NCBI RefSeq assembly: GCF_050908995.1
Contig: NC_135120.1
Location: 3,609,433-3,673,432, forward strand
Origin: Andrena cerasifolii
Taxonomy: Eukaryota; Arthropoda; Insecta; Hymenoptera; Andrenidae
DNA length: 64,000 nt
Direction: 5' to 3'
The notes under the pieces were generated by a model. That model saw nothing but the letters and a program-made list of their open reading frames with translations, was not told the origin of the DNA and did no database searches. Every line of letters starts with the position of its first letter. Position 1 is the stretch's first letter. A program made the translations under genes and the position numbers. Shown here one piece after another: positions 56,846-64,000 of the stretch.

Positions 56846-57436
56846 CAGCGAAGAATCTTTCTAGTTCACAATTCACTCAGAAGGAAAGAGACTAAATATT
56901 ATACAGAGATAAAATTTATATGCATACCTCCAAACAAACCACTCTTTACTCTTCCACAGTTTTCGAAGCACTAAATTCTCAAGGTGTGATCTTAGAGTAC
57001 ATATGCTCAAACTAAGTAAGCGACTCGGGCTCGTCAAACAAAACATAAACAGAAGGTATACTTAAGGGGATGGGTTACGGTGGGCCTTGAGGTGTGTGCG
57101 TACGATCCCACAAGCTAGGAAAAGCGCGTACGTATACGCGTGTAGTAGCCAAACGGTAAATTAAATTAAGAATGTTAGTTTTGTTGATATTATAATTTTA
57201 TATTTAATTAGTGGTGAAATTGCAAAGATTAAAATGTTCTCAACGTCGTTAAAATTACGTACATATTTAGCTCTTAAATAGCATACAAATATCAACAATT
57301 TGATTATAAATTATTAATGTATTAACGTTGCATATTTATGTAAATACTTAAACACGAATCTATTGTAATGCTATTGTGGAAAGAGAAGGTAAAAGAAATA
57401 TACGTTTCGTAAATAATTTCCGTTAATGATTTCCGT

Positions 57437-57485
<49 letters not shown>

Positions 57486-57943
57486 TAAAAATCAAATTTT
57501 TAAGCCGAAATTAAATGTAAATAATTACTTTATATATATAATTATTTGAAACCAAAATAAAGGTAAGTTATTGTTAATAATTTAATTGATTCAAAATCGG
57601 GTTAAATTGAAATTTTTAAACATGCTTGATGCATTATGAAACGTTAGGAGTAACGGGTTTTTCTAATAATTCCTTATAAAATTTCATGTTTGGTAACCTA
57701 TATACCTATGTATGAACGATTTATAAATGTTCTGAAATTGTCGTTATTTTTCGTTTGAAGTAATATCAAGGTTAAAATACTTGAAAGAATGATATCGGCG
57801 CACTGATTCGGTCAATTTTTAACTAATTAAAAGCTATTGTACAAATTAAACAATTAAATTTCCAACGTTTCGGTCAATATTTTGACCCTTATCAAGGAAA
57901 GAATTCAATCCAGAAAAATATTGCGTTAGCTATTATCTAGAGA
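56846..57943. other. Intergenic with (TG)n microsatellite
   Basis: 57440-57483 is (TA)n(TG)n. No gene or other element recognised. Confidence 0.5.
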
Positions 57944-58870
57944 CGCGGTACCGTCTCGACGCCAAGTACAGGAAAGACACCCTGTATATGTCGACTGTCG
58001 CTACCGCTATCATTTACTCGTCGCCGGGCTATTACAACCTAACCTGAGATTTATTTCCTTAATATTTCATCACGCCTGCAATATTTCCTAAATTTAAAGG
58101 CATTTTTCTTATGTAAACCGCATATAAGCTTTCGAAAAAGATCAATTTCAATAAAATCGGTCCGCGCATAACCGAGATATCGTAATATCGTCTCATGGAT
58201 CTGTCAAAAACGGTCCGAAAAAATTGTTCTTTTCCTTCGTCTTCTTCAAGAAATTTTTCGTCAATCATACTACGTATATACGCGTTACACGCACACCGAT
58301 GAACAAACACATGTTTCGTTCGTCGATTCGTCGACTCTCGGAATCATTCGGCAGGGATCGTCGTCCGTCATTGTACATATATATGTATACCTATCTATAC
58401 TATTTTGAATTTTATAACCTACCATGTGTCAAACCATCACAACCTGCCAAGTGTCAAATAATGTAAGTAGTCCAAATTTGAAATGTCACGAAGTTTTACA
58501 CTAAATAGGAGTCTGAATTATTGTCTCAATTAATAAGGTAAGTCGCGAAAATTGTTTTAATAGATTTCTCATGTAGAGTCGCAGACTCTGAAGTTCTCCG
58601 GAGAAGGTTCGACAGAGAAACATCAAGTTTCTGGAAATTTGTACCATGCATGTACAAAATAATATATTGTAGTAAAAAATTGCATTGCATTTAAATTGTC
58701 AGAAATGAAAGGGACGAACATGCTTGGATAGGAACGAAGGGGACACACAAGCATGGATAGAACGAAGGGGACGCACAAGCTTGGAAGTTGTCCAGAGAAG
58801 ATTATTAGACTGACAAAGCATCTTGTTTCGCTCAAGTAGATGCTAATTTTAACAAAGTTCACCAATGTAC
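57944..58870 (-). repeat. Dispersed family X, copy 2 (longest)
   Basis: Minus-strand copy. The 3' end is at 57944-57990 (CTAGAGACGCGGTACCGTCTC and GACACCCTGTATA in inverse). The 5' part, absent from copy 1, includes ACAACCTGCCAAGTGTCAAA, a three-unit block around GAACGAAGGGGACRCACAAGC (58700-58790) and TGTACCATGCATGTACAAAA. The hairpin has one broken pair here. Confidence 0.75.
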
Positions 58871-59069
58871 AGTATCAAAATACCTATTCATCTTTTAATA
58901 AAAAAAATTCATTTTTAGGTTTGAAAAATAGAAATAGTTCAAATAAAATGTACGGAAATGTAAAATGAAAACAAGAAATTATGAATGTACATTTTTCTTT
59001 GTTAAAGAAATTATAGAAGAATTTTTATTGACTCTTTTTATGTAGAATTTAGATCGTATATCTGAAAAA
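58871..59069. other. Intergenic, no gene seen
   Basis: Short AT-rich gap between family X copy 2 and the right inverted repeat. Confidence 0.4.
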
Positions 59070-59574
59070 TCGAAGAACCATAAACGGGTAATTATCATTT
59101 TTCGCGAGATAATCAGATCAAGAATATTAAGACAAGAATGTAAAATTTAAATATAAAGTTTCATTAAAATCCATTTTGCCGTAATCGTAACGTAATCGTG
59201 TTAACAAATATATGAGATATTTAAAAAAAAGCTTTTTTCTAAATAGTCAAAACGTGATCAGGAGGTCTTAGAACGTAATTTCCATAACAAAATTTTTTCC
59301 AATTTTTTTGCATTACAAGAGTATTGTACATATGTCAGAACGTGAAAAGTGTATCTCGAGGCACTCAAGAAGATCGCGCGCGGCGCGTGTCGCTTGCACC
59401 TCACTTTGGATCACAGTGTTTCAAGAGCGAGAGAGAAAGACACACATTCGGTTTCTCTCTCGTCTTCCCGACTTTGTCCGAAGCGCCGAGCTCACGGACA
59501 AGCAGCTCCGGCGTAGTGTGTATGCGTGGTGGGGGAAATTATCGCGGAAACCCGACCTCATTCTGGCATCACTG

Positions 59575-59797
59575 CTTCCAAGTCTGCGACTCTACATAAG
59601 AAATCTATTAAAAAAAAATTGGCGACTTACCTTGTTAATTGAAACAATAATTCAGTCTCCTATTTAGTATAAAAGCTCCTGACATTTCAAATTTGAACCA
59701 CTTACATTATTTGACACTTGGTAGGTTATAAAATTCAAAATAGTATACATAGGTATACTATAAGTATACAAAATAGTATTATTATATATATATATAC

Positions 59798-59889
<92 letters not shown>

Positions 59890-60352
59890 ATATATATATA
59901 TATCAATGACGGAAGACGATGCCGGCCGAATAATCGTGAGAGTCGACGAACGAAGAACGAAACATGTGTTAGTTTCTTTTTGGCTGAAGATCTGCGTGCA
60001 ACGCGTATATGTATTATGTCGATAAAATTTGGTTGGAGAATCAGGAGAAAAACCTTACCGTTTCTGACAGATTCATGAGACGATATTACGATATCTCTGT
60101 TATGCGAGGACCGATTTAATTGAAATTGGTCTTAATCGAAAGCTTATATGCGGTTTACATCAGAGAAATGCCTTTAAATTTAGGAAATATTGCTGGCGTG
60201 ATGAGATATTAATGAAATAAGTTTCAGGTTAGGTTGGAATAGCCCGGCGACGAGTAAATGATAGCGATAGCGACAGTCGACATATACAGGATGTGTTTTT
60301 CTTTTCTGTACTTTCTTTCCTGCACTTGGCGTCGAGACGCTACCGCGTCTCT
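59575..60352 (+). repeat. Dispersed family X, copy 3
   Basis: Begins AAGTCTGCGACTCTACATAAG directly after the right inverted repeat and runs to GAGACGCTACCGCGTCTCTAGA at about 60352. Contains a TA/TG microsatellite (59786-59903) where copy 2 has only ATATATATG. The terminal hairpin is perfect. Confidence 0.8.
59786..59903. repeat. (TA)n/(TG)n microsatellite
   Basis: About 118 bp; open frames on both strands here are composition effects. Confidence 0.95.
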
Positions 60353-60779
60353 AGAGAGAAAGGATGAATACTTTTTGAAATAAGTAGAATTAATTATTTA
60401 ATGAACTACAGAATCTGCTTGCTGGTTATGTAAGGGTAGGGATATACCTACAGCAATAATTGTACATTTGTGTTGGTGCGTAGGTCCATACGACGTCACG
60501 CGTAGGGAATTGGTTGGTAATTGTTACTTTCAGATGGCGCTGTTGGATGTGTCAGAGTAGTGATCCTCTAAGGAGTGAGCGGAACAACGTGTGTCGTCGT
60601 TGATTGGTTGCCGCGATTTTGGAGCAAAAGCGGAAGTAGAGAGAAAAAGAAACTGTAAAAAAGAAAGAGACAGAAATACTGATAGAAAGAGACAGAAATA
60701 CTGACGGAAAGAGAGAGAAATATTGATAGAAAGAGATAGATATGTTTATTTCCGGTTTTGCTCCAAGATAGCTGTGGTT
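60353..60779. other. Intergenic with purine minisatellite
   Basis: 60668-60742 has about four units of AGAAATACTGATAGAAAGAG. CCTCTAAGGAGTGAGCGG near 60565 is inverted as CCGATCACTCCGTAGGGG near 60783, so this may be the left half of the MITE that follows; AGATGGCGCTGTTGG near 60534 matches the inner hairpin of copy c. Confidence 0.55.
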
Positions 60780-60914
60780 ATACCGATCACTCCGTAGGGG
60801 ATCACTATGTCAGAGATCTGCTGCGGATTTGCTGTCGATCTGCCGTAGTTGTATGCGGACGTAGGCTGCGGCGCAGGTGCCGGCAGATCCTGCCGCCCGA
60901 TCTGGTTATCAGGG
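60780..60914. mobile_element. CCCTGATA MITE, copy d (right end)
   Basis: GATCTGCTGCGGATTTGCTG, GTCGATCTGCCG and the terminal GATCTGGTTATCAGGG match the other copies. The left CCCTGATA end is missing. Confidence 0.65.
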
Positions 60915-62929
60915 CAACTTTTATTGCATTTTTTGTATAATTCTCAACACAATATCAAGTAATTATACGAATTACCATGATTAAAGGTACACGACGAATG
61001 TCTGCCTTATAGCTGACAAATTTATAAGTTGCGTTAAATATATGTACAAATCCTACTTGAATGTTTCCTACACGCGACAAGATTAAAAATAGTAGGAAAC
61101 TAATATGAATATATAGGAATAAAAAGTAAGCATTCTTATTGTTTTCTAAACAAATATTACAACATATCTCACGCCTAAAAATAAAAAGAGCGTTATGTTA
61201 GTATTCTTCGAAAAATACTTTGTTTAAAAATTAATTAAGGGCGTAGGATTTAAAGAATACAATAACTGGCTGGATAATATTCGCAACCGTTACTATGGAC
61301 ACGTTTTAATACATTATTTATTAATGTTTTTCTATTAATGTTTTCTAATCCTTAATAGTCTCCTAAGTTTGAAAACTAATTTAGGTACAATTTTTCCCAG
61401 TCAACTGCAGTTGTAATTTTACATATAAGAAGAGACTCGCTAAATGTACACCTCATTCTTTGCATTCTTTCCCTTACCTCTATTTAGATTTTGCTACTCT
61501 ACTGTGATGCATTTTTACATGCCTCCTTACAATGTATTCAAATTTAATTTCCTCGAAATTTAGTATTGGTAATTTGTTAACTTATTAGAATATGTGAAGT
61601 TCTGTACTTTTAAATATTTAAATACATATAACGGTCTTACGAAACAAAATTCAGCGATGTGTCTGTACTATTGAACCAACTTAATTTTTTTGCAAATCCT
61701 GATGAGACTGCAAATATGTAGATCAGTTGAAAATAGTTGGAACATTTTTTTATTGTAGGATAAATTAGTGCTGCGTACACGTATTGATCGTCTTGTTACT
61801 ATGTTGGCAATTCATTATCTTCTCTAAAAAAATTACAAATGTAATTTTGTGGTGTTTTCACACATTTTGTAGTGTTTATTGATGACTGGATAATTTTTTC
61901 ATCCTCTCGGGGTTATTTTTTTTTTAATATATTGTATTGGCATCCAAACTACGCATGCCTGCAAAGCATCAAGTAAATTGGATTGGTGGAATTGGTTTAA
62001 ATTTGAATTTTCAGATATAAAGTAAGCATACAAGAAGGAAACAGAGGATCGAAGCTGAATAAAATCATTTAATTAATATAATAATAATAATACTATGTTT
62101 CAATAAATTTTTTCTCTGACGTAGATCATATTGGAAATTGGTTATTAAATAAATGAGCCTTTTATATTTTATATTTTAGTTTTATTTAACGACTCGGAAA
62201 GAATGTCTTTCTAACACGGTATACCGAACATAAGTGAGCTCTTCTCTAACAATGGACTGTTTTATCACCGTTGCCGGATATTGAAAGAAAAAGACGCTCT
62301 ACAGACGTATCATTATCTTTTACTATAATCAGGTTTCCCTGAATGTTGAATCACTTTAGCCTTTTAATAATTATAGTAATCCAACAGATTACACTGCATC
62401 ATCTTCTGTTCCGATTATCTGTAAATATATAAAATCCACATTTTAGTGATTTTAGTTACAACTTAACGTAGAACTTATATACAAATAGAGTGGCATTTTG
62501 CTATTATAATTGTAGAGACTTTAAAATGTGTCCGAAGGAGGTGAGAGCGTATGGCAGAAAGTCTTGTAGCAAGAAATTTAAATGCTAATGGTAATAATTT
62601 AGCGAAAATGAACGAACAGATCCAATATTTTCAACACGCAATTTATTGGTTTTGGAATAAAATTAGTTTAGTATGTTTATTGGTGAATTGAAATATTGTT
62701 AATGGGAACCTAAAAAATTAATGAATTAATGAATAGCGTGGCAATTACTATGGATTTTGTTAAAGTATTACAAATGTCTTTCACAAAAGATTGAAAAGCA
62801 TCAAGACAGATGTGTTTTCAGCGTACTTTCTTCACTCATGTGACTTGTTCTACATTGCGAGCAGTCCACTATAATCTATTTTCATAATAATTCTTAATAC
62901 TATGTCTTTATAGATATTTTGTCGATTTA
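60915..62929. other. Intergenic, no gene seen
   Basis: 2 kb of AT-rich sequence. The tail GACTGGATAATTTTTTCATC at 61880 is shared with 24090. No open frame of note. Confidence 0.5.
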
Positions 62930-63560
62930 CCTTATTCGACAAATTTCCAGAAACATGTGCGACACAAGATACTCTATCTATCTATCTAATCTTCCTAGGA
63001 CAACCTCCAAGTCTGCGCATTTTCTTCATTTCTATCCATCCAAGCCTGTGGGTCCCCTTCATTTCTATCCAAGCCTGTGCATCCCCTTCATATATTTCCA
63101 AGTCCTCTGCATCTGCTTCATTTCTACAAGCTTTACATAAAAACTCTAAATTGCTGGTATACAAATATCTGTCAATTTAAATACAATGCAATTTGTTACC
63201 ACAATATATTATTTTGTACATGCATGGTACAAATTTCCAGAAACTTATGCGAATGAAGATGATTCTCTGTCGAACCTTTTCCGGACAATTTCCAAGTCTG
63301 CGACGCTACATAAGAAATCGATCAAAAAAATTTTGGCGACTTACCTTATTTGACATTTGGCAGGTTATGATGGACTGACACTTAGTAGGTTATAATTCAA
63401 TAGTATATGTATAGGTATATACAATGACGGACGACGATCCCTGCCGAATAATCCCGAGTGTCGACGAACGAAACATGTGGTAGTTTTTTTTTTTGACTGA
63501 AGGTGTGTGTGTAACGCGTATACGTATTATGTTGACGAAATTTTTGGCTGTACTTCCGAA
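62930..63560 (+). repeat. Dispersed family X, copy 4 (3'-truncated)
   Basis: Shares TGTACATGCATGGTACAAAT, CCAAGTCTGCGACGCTACAT, TTGACATTTGGCAGGTTATG and ACGCGTATACGTATTATGTTGACGAAA-type text with copies 1-3. It breaks off near 63555 before the terminal hairpin. An internal minisatellite (about 30-bp CCAAGCCTGTG...CCCCTTCATTTCTAT units) occupies 62995-63130. Confidence 0.75.
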
Positions 63561-64000
63561 TAGCCCCAGTGGCCTATCAACACGAGGTTTGAGGGGAGGC
63601 AAGGGGAGGGTATATAGACCCTAAACCTAAAATTGTTGCCACGGGAATTTATTAGTTTCCGAGATATTAATAAAAAACTTTTAGTATGTCTGTTCACTTA
63701 TTGCGACACAACGCATTCCAGTTTCCAACTTGTTCTGGATATTAGTATTGTTTGGGGCTATATTAGTGCGGGGGGCGCGTAAAGCATGGTAGCGGACCGA
63801 TGTGAATTTGGAGATTTGAACCAGAAAATTGCGAAAGCGATTCATCCTATTATACAGGGTGGATACCTATTACTCTATTGATAGTCAATACTCTGGGGGG
63901 ATTCTACAGGCCAAAATAAGACGAAAATATAGAATACAATCTTTCAATATCGCACTTCGTTTTCGAGAAAATTACCTTTGAATTTCAACTATATAAGTAC
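63561..64000. other. Half-arm of foldback MITE and unclassified repeat
   Basis: 63705-63805 repeats one arm of the 52637 foldback (CAACTTGTTCTGGATATTAG, GGGGGGCGCGTAAAGCATGG). From 63855 TACAGGGTGGATACCTATTA begins another repeat-like sequence that leaves the window. Confidence 0.6.

Larger units (their letters stand above)
54881..59574. repeat. 4.7-kb structure bounded by long inverted repeats
   Basis: CAGTGATGCCAGAACGAGG opens the left side and CCTCATTCTGGCATCACTG closes the right. The repeats extend about 240 bp and, past a solo LTR in the left arm, another 270 bp (55521-55790 against 59070-59332). The interior (55.8-59.0 kb) has no coding sequence but contains other repeat families. It could be a large non-autonomous TIR transposon; flanks do not show a target duplication. 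Confidence 0.7.

Noticed and set aside
59664..59909. YIYIYI open frames on both strands
   Set aside because: TA/TG microsatellite.
1..64000. tRNA, rRNA or snRNA genes
   Set aside because: I saw no cloverleaf with A/B boxes or rRNA-like segments; a covariance-model scan would be needed to exclude small ones.

Overview
The window looks like repeat-dense insect nuclear DNA. Introns with canonical GT-AG sites, poly(A)-tailed retroelements, TA-, TTAA- and 8-bp target duplications and twin CX9C mitochondrial coding sequence all fit an arthropod. The transposase-domain/DUF4806 protein pair and the pogo-like and piggyBac-like elements suggest Hymenoptera (ant or wasp). That placement is inference from protein families I recognise, not a database result.

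Layout: 1-4706 is a short-period satellite (12/14-nt monomers) with two higher-order families. 4707-9787 is a mosaic: a 5'-truncated, RNase H-bearing LINE ends in poly(A) directly against the 3' half of a Ty1/Copia element, which is itself split by an LTR-like insert and ends in its 3' LTR. 10.2-13.1 kb is a nest of DNA elements (Helitron-like flank > 2.3-kb TIR element > piggyBac-like element > MITE). 13.56-14.31 kb holds a convincing host gene, a two-exon MIC19/CHCHD3 homologue on the minus strand. 15.3-20.9 kb has MITEs, a decayed pogo-like transposase and a 1.19-kb palindromic element. 20.9-26.3 kb has LTR-like sequences, foldbacks and an array of hairpins with compensated stems. 26.9-31.6 kb is an essentially full-length minus-strand LINE with an 11-bp target duplication and many frame breaks. 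31.6-38.2 kb is sparse but contains a 1.12-kb hAT-type element with a perfect 8-bp duplication. 38.5-43.3 kb carries an antisense transposase/DUF4806 remnant pair and a 3-kb palindrome. 48.1-50.15 kb is a 2-kb solo LTR with a 46-bp hairpin minisatellite. 50.28-54.30 kb holds an internally deleted transposase gene followed immediately by an intact six-exon DUF4806 gene. 54.3-64 kb is again repeats, dominated by a 4.7-kb inverted-repeat structure and three more copies of a roughly 0.45-0.95-kb dispersed family.

Only two loci look capable of making a protein now: the MIC19 homologue and the six-exon DUF4806 gene. Everything else coding is mobile-element remnant. The strongest leads are the transposase + DUF4806 pairing (seen twice), the two LTR-borne hairpin arrays with the same stem-loop geometry, and several insertions whose empty sites survive inside the window.
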